From assembly GCA_023394955.1 (NCBI GenBank), contig JAEWZY010000004.1, forward strand, positions 62,001 through 126,000: a DNA stretch of 64,000 bases, given 5' to 3'. Both the position numbers and the translations under genes were made by a program. Shown here one piece after another: positions 1-7,771 of the stretch. The notes beneath the pieces were generated by a model. That model saw only the letters and a program-made list of their open reading frames with translations. It did no database searches and was not told the origin of the DNA. The stretch comes from Bacillota bacterium (lineage in GTDB: Bacteria > Bacillota > UBA4882 > UBA8346). Position 1 is the first letter of the stretch. The number at the start of each line of letters is the position of its first letter.

Positions 1-1
1 A

Positions 2-289
2 CAGCTAAGAGAGACGGTGAAAGAGGGTCGCCGGGAGATACTCCTTGAAAAACAGGGAAAAGTATCGGCCCGGCATTTAGCCGGACGAATCGGAAAAGAA
101 GTTCTGGTCTTAGTCGACAAAGTTTTTCCTGACGGTAGGGCTATCTGTCGTTCGGCAGCCTTTGCCCCTGAAGTGGATGGGGTGATTTATTTAGAACCAA
201 CCAGGCGCCAAGCGGGAGATTTTATTACCGTCCGGATTACCGGCAGTGATGTTTATAATTTAACGGCCATAGAGATTGAAAACTCCTAA
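2..289 (+). CDS. rimO: RimO (ribosomal protein S12 methylthiotransferase), C-terminal end
   Basis: Partial gene whose 5' part lies outside the window; the frame is open from base 2. The visible ~95 residues match the end of a MiaB/RimO-type radical SAM methylthiotransferase: a basic helix (RETVKEGRREILLEKQGKVS) followed by a TRAM beta-barrel of about 60 residues. RimO adds a methylthio group to an aspartate of ribosomal protein S12. The call over MiaB rests on the neighbour: rimO directly upstream of pgsA is a common order in Firmicutes. The radical SAM CxxxCxxC motif and the rest of the protein cannot be seen here. Confidence 0.75.
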   Translation, partial: QLRETVKEGRREILLEKQGKVSARHLAGRIGKEVLVLVDKVFPDGRAICRSAAFAPEVDGVIYLEPTRRQAGDFITVRITGSDVYNLTAIEIENS

Positions 290-340
290 TTAGGATTGAG
301 AATATTTGATGAGAATCGGTCGTGTCTTGGAGGAAATAAT

Positions 341-892
341 ATGAACTTATCTAATTGGATAACGGCATTACGGATTTTACTGGCCATTGTCTGTGTTGGG
401 ATTTTGTTCTGGGATATCCCGAGTAAAGATTTATTGGCTGCCATAATTTTCATTATTGCCGGCCTCACTGACGGCCTTGACGGTCATATAGCCAGAACTC
501 GCAAGGAGATCACGTCTTTTGGCAAGTCCTTTGATCCTTTTGCGGACAAGGTCTTAATCATCCTCACCATAGTTGTTTTGGCTAATTTACATCGAGTTCC
601 CTGGCTAGCTGTTTGGATCATCATCGGTCGAGAGATATTAATTACTGTTTTGCGTTATTTTGCCGGGAAGAAAGGTTTATCAGTAGCAGCCAGCCCTTGG
701 GGAAAATTGAAAACTTTCTTCCAAATAATCGCGATTTCTTTGATTATGTTGGATCAGTTTATGCCGTTTCCAATCGGGATCTGGGTATTGTGGTTTGCCG
801 TATTCCTGACGGTTTGGTCTGGGATCGATTATTTGTGGTTATGGCGGACCTCCTTTACTCAAGGGTCCAAAGAAAATTTCACAGCAGAATGA
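341..892 (+). CDS. pgsA: CDP-diacylglycerol--glycerol-3-phosphate 3-phosphatidyltransferase
   Basis: Makes phosphatidylglycerol phosphate, the committed step to phosphatidylglycerol, in the cytoplasmic membrane. The 183-residue product has several membrane helices and the complete CDP-alcohol phosphotransferase signature D-G-x2-A-R-x8-G-x3-D-x3-D: D47-G48, A51-R52, G61, D65 and D69. ATG 341 is chosen over the upstream TTG at 296 because AGGAGG-like sequence (GGAGG, 329-333) lies at proper spacing and the protein then begins MNLSNWITALRI, typical for the family. It follows rimO after about 50 bases and is probably in the same operon. Confidence 0.93.
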   Translation: MNLSNWITALRILLAIVCVGILFWDIPSKDLLAAIIFIIAGLTDGLDGHIARTRKEITSFGKSFDPFADKVLIILTIVVLANLHRVPWLAVWIIIGREILITVLRYFAGKKGLSVAASPWGKLKTFFQIIAISLIMLDQFMPFPIGIWVLWFAVFLTVWSGIDYLWLWRTSFTQGSKENFTAE

Positions 893-902
893 ACCGCTAA
901 TT

Positions 903-938
903 AAGGGGCGAATTCCAATAATACGGAAAGCGCCCCTT
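903..938 (+). terminator. Possible terminator hairpin after pgsA
   Basis: AAGGGGCG (903-910) pairs with CGCCCCTT (931-938), and an inner TTCC/GGAA pair extends the stem. No clear T-run follows, so intrinsic termination is only possible. Confidence 0.4.
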
Positions 939-1026
939 CTCAATTCTCTCCTTGGTTATCATCTTTAACTGCGCTCAAAGCCAATCCGTTACAATTTTTA
1001 ATGTTTATTATTAACCTAATTGAAAC

Positions 1027-1055
1027 TTGATTTAAAGAGTTGAATAATTTAAAAT
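1027..1055 (+). promoter_or_regulatory. Sigma-A-type promoter of the metal-resistance operon
   Basis: TTGATT (1027-1032), a 17-base spacer and TAAAAT (1050-1055). The palindromic operator begins on the next base, so a bound repressor would block RNA polymerase. Confidence 0.6.
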
Positions 1056-1081
1056 AACAATTAAGCAATTGTTTAATTGTT
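1056..1081 (+). promoter_or_regulatory. 26-bp palindromic operator for the ArsR/CadC-type repressor
   Basis: AACAATTAA (1056-1064) and TTAATTGTT (1073-1081) form a perfect 9-bp inverted repeat around a central CAATTG. Only one position pair (1065/1072) is mismatched. It lies between the -10 box and the AGGAGG ribosome binding site of the repressor gene, the usual place for an autoregulatory operator. Confidence 0.7.
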
Positions 1082-1096
1082 TAGGAGGCGAAAGAT

Positions 1097-1468
1097 ATGG
1101 AAAACAATCTGGAAAAGACTAGATGTAACCCTGATCTGTGCGATAGCTTTTGCCCTTCGGACCAGGTTGGGTGTATGAAAGACAAGGTTTTGGAGGTCGC
1201 CGGATTGTCGGAAATTTTTAAAGTATTGGGCGACGAGACCAGGACCAAGATATTATACCTTTTAGCCCATAGAAGACTATGTGTCTGTGATATCGCGGCG
1301 ATCTTGGAGATGAGTCTTCCGGCGGTCTCCCATCATTTACGGCTTTTAAAAGCGCTGCGGTTGGTCAAATATACCCGTGAGGGAAAAATGGTTTATTATG
1401 CTCTTGATGATGGACACATTATCAATATGATCAAAGAAGCACAGGAACACTTCGCCGAAGAAAGATAG
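1097..1468 (+). CDS. ArsR/SmtB family metal-sensing repressor, CadC-like
   Basis: A 123-residue winged-helix repressor. The HTH includes the family-typical region LCVCDIAAILEMSLPAVSHH, with metal-site cysteines C62 and C64 where CadC has the ELCVCD motif (here Arg replaces the Glu). The N-terminal arm is cysteine-rich: C10, C15, C19 and C26. CadC-type repressors bind Cd/Pb/Zn with arm cysteines plus the helix cysteines and leave DNA on binding. Start ATG 1097 has AGGAGG 9 bases upstream. The gene precedes a P1B ATPase by 76 bases and has a palindrome in its promoter, so autoregulation of a two-gene efflux operon is likely. The exact metal cannot be read from the sequence. Confidence 0.88.
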   Translation: MENNLEKTRCNPDLCDSFCPSDQVGCMKDKVLEVAGLSEIFKVLGDETRTKILYLLAHRRLCVCDIAAILEMSLPAVSHHLRLLKALRLVKYTREGKMVYYALDDGHIINMIKEAQEHFAEER

Positions 1469-1544
1469 TATTATATTCCCGTCAACCATTTGATTATTTT
1501 TAGCTTAGTATGGTCCATTCTTTCGTTATAAGGAAGGTTAAATA

Positions 1545-3668
1545 ATGCGCTATATTTTGAATGGGTTGGACTGTCCCAATTGCGCCGCTAAAATCGAATC
1601 TGAATTGCGCAAAATTAAGGGATTGGAAAAAGTAACTGTTAACTTTGGGACGAAAAGCGTGGAGTTACCGCCTGAACTAGCGGCCCAGGCCGAAAATATT
1701 ATTAGCCGGGTGGAACCGGAAGCAAAGCTTGAAAAAATTGAGGGTGGCCGGGTTATTCCCATTTCAGAGGAGAGAGAAGCGCGGAAAAAACTGTGGCTGA
1801 TTGAAGCGGCGGGGGCGCTTTTTTTAATCGGACTGATATTCAATGAACAACTGCGTCAGACTTGGTTATCATGGGCGGAGTACGCGGTTTTACTTCCAGC
1901 TTATTTTCTGGTGGGATGGCCGGTAGTCAATAAAGCGGTGAAGAGAATGGTTCACGGTCAATTGTTTGATGAGAATTTCCTAATGACTATCGCCACCAGC
2001 GGAGCCATCGCGATTCATCAATTGCCGGAAGCAGTCGGAGTGATGTTGTTTTATGCGGTGGGTGAATACTTTCAGGATCGGGCGGTCAACCGATCACGAC
2101 ATTCCATTAGAGCTTTATTGAGCATCCAGCCGGAATACGCTAATCTATTGGAAAACGGCGGGTTGCGGCAGGTTAGACCGGAAATAGTGACGGTTGGACA
2201 GAGGATTATCGTCAAACCGGGAGAAAAAATTCCGTTGGACGGAGAGATCATTGAAGGGACTTCTTTTGTAGACACTTCGGCCTTAACCGGAGAATCGGTC
2301 CCCCGTAAAGTGGGGCCAGGAGAAAAGGTTTTAGCAGCTATGATTAACGGCCAAGGCCTCTTGACTGTAAAAGCAACCAAACCGTACCAGGAATCTTCAA
2401 TGGTCCGGATCATGGAACTGGTAGAAAAGGCCGGTGAACGGAAGGCCCCGACCGAGCAGTTTATTACAATCTTCTCTCATTATTACACACCGGTAGTGGT
2501 CGGAATCGCAGCCTTGATCGCGATCGCGCCGCCGTTGATATTACCGGGGGCAGCCTTCAGTGAATGGTTTTACCGGGCCTTAGTTTTATTGGTCATATCC
2601 TGCCCCTGCGCATTGATGGTTTCAATCCCGTTAGGCTATTTCGGCGGGATCGGCGGCGCTTCCCGGAACGGCATTTTGATCAAGGGGGCCAATTTCCTGG
2701 ACTCATTGGCGAAATTAGATACGGTAGTCTTTGATAAAACGGGGACCTTAACCAAAGGGATTTTCCGGGTCACGCAAATGGCTCCCAAAAACGAATTTAT
2801 CCAGGATGAACTCCTCGCTGCAGCGGCCGGAGCGGAAATTTTTAGCAATCATCCCATTGCCCAGTCAATCGGCAGCGCTTATCAGGAGTTTTTCGGTGTT
2901 GAGGTCTCCCGGGAACAAGTCCAGGATTATCAGGAGATTCCAGGCCATGGGATTAGGGCTAGGGTGAAAGGCATGACAGTCCTGGTTGGGAATGACCGGC
3001 TATTGCATAAGGAAAACATCATTCACGAAGACTGTGATCTGGTTGGTACTAGTGTTCATGTAGTAATCGACGATAAATATGCCGGTTATATTCTGATCTC
3101 CGACGAAGTAAAAGAGGATGCCCGAGAAACGATCAGCCGTCTGAAACAACTGGGGGTCCGGCAGACCATTATGCTTACCGGGGACGAAAAATCCGTGGCG
3201 GAGCGGATTTGCGTGGAATTGGGCATTGATGCGTATTATGCGGAGCTATTGCCCGAGGATAAAGTGGATAAACTTGAAGCTTTAGAAAAAGAATTGAAAA
3301 ACACCCGGCAGAAACTGGCCTTTGTCGGTGACGGGGTTAATGACGCCCCGGTAATTATCCGGGCGGATATCGGAGTGGCTATGGGGGGGTTGGGTAGCGA
3401 CGCCGCTATTGAGGCCGCTGATGTGGTATTGATGGAAGACGCTCCTTCTAAATTAGCTTTAGGCGTGGAGATTGCCCGGCGGACTAAAAGGATTATACGG
3501 CAAAATATTTATCTGGCCTTAGGAGTAAAAGGATTCTTTATTTTTTTGGGAACATTGGGCGTGGCGAATATCTGGGAAGCGGTCTTTGCCGACGTGGGAG
3601 TTACGGTGTTGGCGGTCTTTAACGCCAGTCGAACCTTGCGTCATGGTAAGAACGGACCCAATCGATGA
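1545..3668 (+). CDS. cadA: Heavy-metal-translocating P1B-type ATPase (Cd/Zn/Pb exporter, CadA/ZntA type)
   Basis: A 707-residue membrane pump that exports soft divalent metals. One N-terminal HMA domain carries C10-x2-C13 (DCPNC). The transmembrane metal site is S352-C353-P354-C355. The catalytic set is complete: TGES in the actuator loop, phosphorylated D397 in DKTGTLT, the SNHP motif in the nucleotide domain and GDGVNDAP at 595-602. The last helices contain FADVG; an Asp at this place is typical of the P1B-2 (Zn/Cd/Pb) group rather than the Cu pumps. It follows the ArsR-type gene and should be derepressed by the same metal. Confidence 0.92.
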   Translation: MRYILNGLDCPNCAAKIESELRKIKGLEKVTVNFGTKSVELPPELAAQAENIISRVEPEAKLEKIEGGRVIPISEEREARKKLWLIEAAGALFLIGLIFNEQLRQTWLSWAEYAVLLPAYFLVGWPVVNKAVKRMVHGQLFDENFLMTIATSGAIAIHQLPEAVGVMLFYAVGEYFQDRAVNRSRHSIRALLSIQPEYANLLENGGLRQVRPEIVTVGQRIIVKPGEKIPLDGEIIEGTSFVDTSALTGESVPRKVGPGEKVLAAMINGQGLLTVKATKPYQESSMVRIMELVEKAGERKAPTEQFITIFSHYYTPVVVGIAALIAIAPPLILPGAAFSEWFYRALVLLVISCPCALMVSIPLGYFGGIGGASRNGILIKGANFLDSLAKLDTVVFDKTGTLTKGIFRVTQMAPKNEFIQDELLAAAAGAEIFSNHPIAQSIGSAYQEFFGVEVSREQVQDYQEIPGHGIRARVKGMTVLVGNDRLLHKENIIHEDCDLVGTSVHVVIDDKYAGYILISDEVKEDARETISRLKQLGVRQTIMLTGDEKSVAERICVELGIDAYYAELLPEDKVDKLEALEKELKNTRQKLAFVGDGVNDAPVIIRADIGVAMGGLGSDAAIEAADVVLMEDAPSKLALGVEIARRTKRIIRQNIYLALGVKGFFIFLGTLGVANIWEAVFADVGVTVLAVFNASRTLRHGKNGPNR

Positions 3669-3686
3669 CTTGGGCTAATTATAATC

Positions 3687-3715
3687 TTGACTAAGTAAAT
3701 GGAATTTCTTATAAT
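3687..3715 (+). promoter_or_regulatory. Sigma-A promoter of metA
   Basis: TTGACT (3687-3692), 17-base spacer, TATAAT (3710-3715). The predicted leader is only about 50 bases, too short for a SAM riboswitch. Confidence 0.7.
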
Positions 3716-3772
3716 TAAGCACAATACATTTGATACAAACAACCAAGCGCTCTTATCTGGAGGGTACTTAAG

Positions 3773-4690
3773 ATGCCTATTAAAATTCCAAATAATCTGC
3801 CGGCGACTGAAACGCTTCATAACGAGAATATTTTCGTGATGAATGAAGACCGTGCTTTTCACCAGGACATCCGACCGCTCAAAATAGCCATTCTAAATCT
3901 AATGCCCCTTAAGATCACTACTGAAACCCAGATACTACGGTTGATAGGCAATTCACCGCTACAAGTGGAGATCGTTTTATTACATCCCCAAAGCTACCAA
4001 TCAAAGAATACTCCTGAAGAACATCTGCTCAATTTTTATAAAACTTTTGCAGAAGTTAAAACAGAGAAATTTGACGGCTTGATTATTACCGGCGCGCCTG
4101 TTGAACAACGGGAATTTGCTGACGTAGATTATTGGGAAGAGTTGACCCAGATGATGGAGTGGGCGAAGCAAAATGTATTCTCAACTTATTATATCTGCTG
4201 GGCTTCTCAAGCTGGTTTGTACCACCATTTCGGTATTCCCAAATGCCAATTGCCGAAGAAGTTGTTCGGTGTTTTTTCGCATAAGCTTTGTAAAAAGAAT
4301 ATCAAATTATTAAGAGGGTTTGATGATGAATTTTTAGCGCCTCACTCGCGCCATACCGAGGTGAGGAGGGAAGATATTGAAAAAGTGCCGGAATTGGAGA
4401 TTTTAGCGGAGTCTTCCGAAGCCGGAGTATATATTGTCGCCACAAAGGACGGACGGCATATCTTTGTAACCGGACATTCGGAGTATGATCCCTTAACCTT
4501 AAAGTGGGAATACGACAGGGATATTGCCAAAGGGCTGAAGATTGACGTGCCGCGGAACTATTATCCGGACGATGATTCAACCAAAGAGCCGATCGTTAAA
4601 TGGCGCGGTCACGCCAACTTACTATATGTAAATTGGCTTAATTATTATGTATATCAAGAAACTCCTTATAATTTAAATGAATTAAAATAA
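3773..4690 (+). CDS. metA: Homoserine O-acyltransferase MetA, predicted O-acetyltransferase
   Basis: Activates homoserine for methionine synthesis. The 305-residue protein aligns without gaps to family numbering: nucleophile C142 (in YICWASQAG), H235 and E237 (in GHSEYDP). Position 111 carries Glu (in TGAPVEQ); from published work on this family, Glu111 goes with acetyl-CoA and Gly111 with succinyl-CoA, so this enzyme should make O-acetylhomoserine despite its metA-type fold. This fits the O-acetylhomoserine sulfhydrylase gene at 6261-7562. ATG 3773 has GGAGG upstream. Confidence 0.93.
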   Translation: MPIKIPNNLPATETLHNENIFVMNEDRAFHQDIRPLKIAILNLMPLKITTETQILRLIGNSPLQVEIVLLHPQSYQSKNTPEEHLLNFYKTFAEVKTEKFDGLIITGAPVEQREFADVDYWEELTQMMEWAKQNVFSTYYICWASQAGLYHHFGIPKCQLPKKLFGVFSHKLCKKNIKLLRGFDDEFLAPHSRHTEVRREDIEKVPELEILAESSEAGVYIVATKDGRHIFVTGHSEYDPLTLKWEYDRDIAKGLKIDVPRNYYPDDDSTKEPIVKWRGHANLLYVNWLNYYVYQETPYNLNELK

Positions 4691-4722
4691 TATGGAAAGC
4701 ATCATCGATAAATAAAAAAATA

Positions 4723-5172
4723 TTAAATATAATACATTGGTTCTTCTGGCAGGATGGTTTTAGCCCGGTCAGCTAGATCTTGAAGGGTAGTTCCGTTAAG
4801 GAATTGATTAATCCTGTCCCGTAGCTCCTCCCAAAATGACCGGGTAACACAGTATTTTTTCCGTTCACAATATGTTTCCCCGGATTTTTCTTCAACACAG
4901 TAAACGGGGACAATCGGCCCTTCCAAGGACCGTAAAATTTCTCCAATTGTAATTTGGTCGGCTGGACGGTTCAGTTCATAGCCTCCTTGGGCGCCACGGG
5001 AAGCTCTTACCAATCCCGATTTGCGCAGGTTGGTAAATACCTGTTCCAAATAAGACTCGGAGATATCCTGGCGCTCAGCGATAACCCTTAAAGCCATTGG
5101 TCCCTTGGTTGAGTGTAATGCAATATCAACCATAGCCCGTAATCCATAGCGTCCCCGAGTGGAAATTTGCAT
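4723..5172 (-). CDS. Rrf2 family transcriptional regulator, IscR-like
   Basis: A 149-residue winged-helix protein starting MQISTRGRYGLRAMVDIALH, the standard Rrf2 N-terminus. The ATG at 5172 is preferred over the longer frame because GAGG lies just upstream and the family begins here. Three cysteines, C92, C102 and C108, sit where IscR holds a [2Fe-2S] cluster, although the first spacing is wider (x9, against x5 in E. coli IscR). B. subtilis CymR lacks such a set, so cluster sensing is more likely than pure CymR function. It lies between metA and, divergently, larE, and near metY and a desulfurase-like gene, so control of sulfur or Fe-S genes is a reasonable inference. Confidence 0.88.
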   Translation of the reverse strand: MQISTRGRYGLRAMVDIALHSTKGPMALRVIAERQDISESYLEQVFTNLRKSGLVRASRGAQGGYELNRPADQITIGEILRSLEGPIVPVYCVEEKSGETYCERKKYCVTRSFWEELRDRINQFLNGTTLQDLADRAKTILPEEPMYYI

Positions 5173-5206
5173 AACGATACCTCTTTTTGAAATACATAGT
5201 AAAATG

Positions 5207-5216
5207 ATAGGATTTA
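5207..5216 (-). promoter_or_regulatory. Possible Rrf2-regulator site in its own leader
   Basis: Ten bases, ATAGGATTTA when read on the + strand, are shared with the palindromic site in the metY leader (7585-7600) and with a third copy at 49454-49469. The site lies just downstream of the predicted start point of the Rrf2 gene, which would suit autoregulation. Only half of the palindrome is conserved here. Confidence 0.3.
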
Positions 5217-5221
5217 AATAA

Positions 5222-5250
5222 ATTTTAACATATCTAAATATCGCTTTCAA
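5222..5250 (-). promoter_or_regulatory. Sigma-A promoter of the Rrf2 regulator gene
   Basis: On the minus strand TTGAAA (5250-5245), 17 bases, then TAAAAT (5227-5222). Confidence 0.5.
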
Positions 5251-5371
5251 GTTTAAGATAGACAATACTTATAGTTTTAAAGTATTCAAATTACTTGATT
5301 TAGTCGGCGATTTATACTACAGTTAAAATAAGTATTTCCATGTATTTTTGTATATTTTGGGAGGGGCAACC

Positions 5372-6169
5372 TTGAGTAAATTGGATAAGCTTAAAGAAAT
5401 TTTAAAACCCTTACCCGGGGTGGTAATCGCTTATTCCGGAGGCGTAGACAGTACTTTTTTGACCATAGTCGCTCGGGAGGTATTAGGAGAGCGGGTTTTA
5501 GCGGTAACCGCCGTTTCTCCGACCTACCCGGAACAGCAACTCTTTGAAGCCAAAGAATGGGCCGGACGTTACGGAATAAATCACACGGTGATCGAGACTA
5601 ATGAATTTGATGACCCTAATTTTACCGCCAACCCTCCGGAACGCTGTTACTATTGTAAAAAGGCTTTATTTCAAGAATTAAAACAAATTGCTGCTAAAAA
5701 AGGAAATTGGGTATTGATCGATGGGGCCAACATCGATGATTTATCAGACCATCGACCCGGCCGTCGGGCCGCTCAGGAACTTGGTGTACGCAGCCCTTTG
5801 CAGGAAGCCGGAATGACTAAAGAGGAGATTCGGGATTTTTCAAAAGTGATGTCTTTGCCGACTTGGAATAAACCGGCGTATGCTTGTCTGGCTTCCAGAG
5901 TACCTTATGGAAACGAAATAACCCCAGAGGTTTTAAGGAGGATCGATTTAGCGGAAAACTTCTTAGCATCCCTTAGTCTAGTTCAAATCAGGGTTCGGGA
6001 CCATTTTCCTTTAGCCCGGATTGAGGTTGGCAAAGATGAATTGGGTTTAGCCTGGGACAGCCGGGAATTGATTTGTCGGAAATTGCATGAGTTCGGTTAT
6101 CCTTATGTTACCTTGGACCTTGATGGTTTCCGTTCGGGGAGTATGAATGAGGTTTTAAAGAAGGATTAA
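5372..6169 (+). CDS. larE: LarE-type ATP-dependent sacrificial sulfur transferase
   Basis: A 265-residue PP-loop (N-type ATP pyrophosphatase) enzyme. Seen: the PP-loop SGGVDS near the N-terminus, RCYYCK around residue 90, and ACLASR in the second half, where the LarE sacrificial cysteine lies. LarE adds sulfur to the pyridinium ring that becomes the nickel-pincer cofactor of lactate racemase. Start TTG 5372 is chosen because GGGAGGGG (5359-5366) ends 5 bases before it; the earlier TTG at 5348 has no ribosome binding site. No larA, larB or larC is in the window, so the substrate could differ. The neighbours concern sulfur. Confidence 0.85.
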   Translation: MSKLDKLKEILKPLPGVVIAYSGGVDSTFLTIVAREVLGERVLAVTAVSPTYPEQQLFEAKEWAGRYGINHTVIETNEFDDPNFTANPPERCYYCKKALFQELKQIAAKKGNWVLIDGANIDDLSDHRPGRRAAQELGVRSPLQEAGMTKEEIRDFSKVMSLPTWNKPAYACLASRVPYGNEITPEVLRRIDLAENFLASLSLVQIRVRDHFPLARIEVGKDELGLAWDSRELICRKLHEFGYPYVTLDLDGFRSGSMNEVLKKD

Positions 6170-6193
6170 TGATTTTATGGCATTGAAGCTTAA

Positions 6194-6223
6194 AAGGAGC
6201 CGTCTTTATCGAAGGGGCTCCTT
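6194..6223 (+). terminator. Hairpin between the convergent larE and metY
   Basis: AAGGAGCC (6194-6201) pairs with GGCTCCTT (6216-6223). The T-run is poor. The place between two convergent genes suits a bidirectional terminator. Confidence 0.55.
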
Positions 6224-6260
6224 GAATATTATTGTTATGAAAATTACGATTAATCCTCAA

Positions 6261-7562
6261 TCACAATTTTTGTGAAATTGAAAGGCCTTCATCAAGGGCC
6301 TCGATGATATCGTCGGGATGCTCCAGTCCAATTGATAAACGGATCAGGTCGGGTGTGAGACCGCTTTCCTGCTGCTGCGCTTCGCTTAACTGGGAATGGG
6401 AAGTCGAAGCCGGATGGAGGACCAAGCTTTTAGCATCGCCGACATTAGCGAGATGTGAGAAAAGGGAAATATTATCGATTAATTTTATAGCCGCCTCATA
6501 ACCGCCCTTGATCCCGAAAACCACCATCCCACCGAAACCATTGCTCAGATATTTTTTAGCTACCGGATAAGAAGGATCGTCGGGTAGTCCCGGATAGCGG
6601 ACCCAGGCGACCCGTTGGTCATGTTTTAAAAATTCCGCGACTTTTTTGGCGTTCTCCGAGTGTTTTTGCATCCGTACTGGAAGCGTCTCGATTCCTTGAA
6701 TAAAGATCCAAGAGTTATCCGGTGAAATTGCTGCTCCAAGATTACGAAGGGGTACGGTACGATAACGCAGGGCAAAAGCGATCGGCGCCAGGTGAGCGGG
6801 AAGATCGTAAGCCCATTTTAAACCGTGATAGTTTGGATCCGACTCAGTGAATAAAGGAAAATTCGGATCTTTCCAATTAAATTTGCCGGAGTCGGTTATA
6901 ATTCCGCCGATAGCCGAACCATGTCCGCCAAGCCATTTGGTAAGCGAATTGATGACAATATCCGCGCCATAATCAATCGTTCTCAGGAGATAGGGAGTTG
7001 TAAATGTTCCATCTACAACTAGTGGCAGTTTATGGGCGTGAGCAATCTTGGCTACTGCGCCGATATCGGTGAAACCAAGCACCGGATTGCCGATTGTTTC
7101 AAGATAAATCAATTTTGTTCTCGGAGTGACGGCTTTTTCGAAGTTTTGCGGATTTTCAGGATCGACAAATGTGGTGGTAATTCCGAATTGGGGCAGGATC
7201 GCGTCGAACATTGTATAAGTGCCGCCGTAAAGGTTATTTGCGGAAAGTATTTCATCGCCTTGTTTGGCGATATTAATGATCGTATAATGAATAGCGCTGG
7301 TTCCGGAGGCAACCGCGACTGAGGCTGCGCCGCCTTCGAGAGCGGTTACCCGATCTTCGAGAATTGCAGTGGTGGGGTTGGTAATCCTGGTATAAATATT
7401 GCCCAACTCCTTCAAGGCGAATAAATTGGCTCCATGTTCAGTGTTTTTAAACAAATAAGAACTGGTGCGGTGTACCGGCACACCCCGTGATAAGGTTGTG
7501 GGGTCCGGAGCCTGTCCCGCATGAATTGATAGTGTTTCAAGGCGATAATTTTTTTCTGGCAT
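6261..7562 (-). CDS. metY: O-acetylhomoserine sulfhydrylase (aminocarboxypropyltransferase)
   Basis: A 433-residue PLP enzyme of the Cys/Met metabolism family that makes homocysteine from O-acetylhomoserine and sulfide. Seen: YTRITNPT near residue 57, SGTSA at 86-90, LYGGTY at 111-116, the cofactor aspartate D184 and the Schiff-base lysine K209 in NSLTKW. The length fits MetY rather than the ~390-residue MetB/MetC. Start ATG 7562 (MPEKNY) is used because GGAGG ends 6 bases before it; the longer frame begins inside that ribosome binding site. With metA it forms a direct-sulfhydrylation methionine route. Confidence 0.93.
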   Translation of the reverse strand: MPEKNYRLETLSIHAGQAPDPTTLSRGVPVHRTSSYLFKNTEHGANLFALKELGNIYTRITNPTTAILEDRVTALEGGAASVAVASGTSAIHYTIINIAKQGDEILSANNLYGGTYTMFDAILPQFGITTTFVDPENPQNFEKAVTPRTKLIYLETIGNPVLGFTDIGAVAKIAHAHKLPLVVDGTFTTPYLLRTIDYGADIVINSLTKWLGGHGSAIGGIITDSGKFNWKDPNFPLFTESDPNYHGLKWAYDLPAHLAPIAFALRYRTVPLRNLGAAISPDNSWIFIQGIETLPVRMQKHSENAKKVAEFLKHDQRVAWVRYPGLPDDPSYPVAKKYLSNGFGGMVVFGIKGGYEAAIKLIDNISLFSHLANVGDAKSLVLHPASTSHSQLSEAQQQESGLTPDLIRLSIGLEHPDDIIEALDEGLSISQKL

Positions 7563-7584
7563 TTTTAGTTCCTCCATTTTACAT

Positions 7585-7600
7585 TATAAATCCTATAGGT
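7585..7600 (-). promoter_or_regulatory. Palindromic operator candidate in the metY leader
   Basis: CCTATAGG at the centre of a near-palindrome (AAATCC/GGTTT arms). It lies about 11-26 bases after the predicted metY start point, where a repressor would act as a roadblock. The same 16 bases recur at 49454-49469. Regulation by the nearby Rrf2 protein is an inference. Confidence 0.45.
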
Positions 7601-7617
7601 TTAGTAAGGTTTAACTA

Positions 7618-7646
7618 ATTATACACTGGATAAAAATGACTGTCAA
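7618..7646 (-). promoter_or_regulatory. Consensus sigma-A promoter of metY
   Basis: On the minus strand a perfect TTGACA (7646-7641), 17 bases, then a perfect TATAAT (7623-7618). The leader to the ATG is about 50 bases, which leaves no room for an S-box or T-box. Confidence 0.8.
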
Positions 7647-7771
7647 TAACTTGGCGCCCAATTAAACGAAAGGCTGAAAACTTACGTCAAATGTCCTTGC
7701 AGGGAAGAATAGTTTCTGAAATGAAGAGATATCTTGCTGGATTGGATTTAGGCGCGGGCTATAACTCTTTT

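Noticed and set aside
7032..7322. 96-codon plus-strand frame inside metY
   Set aside because: Antisense shadow of a well-conserved PLP enzyme; no ribosome binding site.
7563..7646. SAM riboswitch upstream of metY or metA
   Set aside because: Both promoters are clear and leave leaders of about 50 bases, too short for an S-box.
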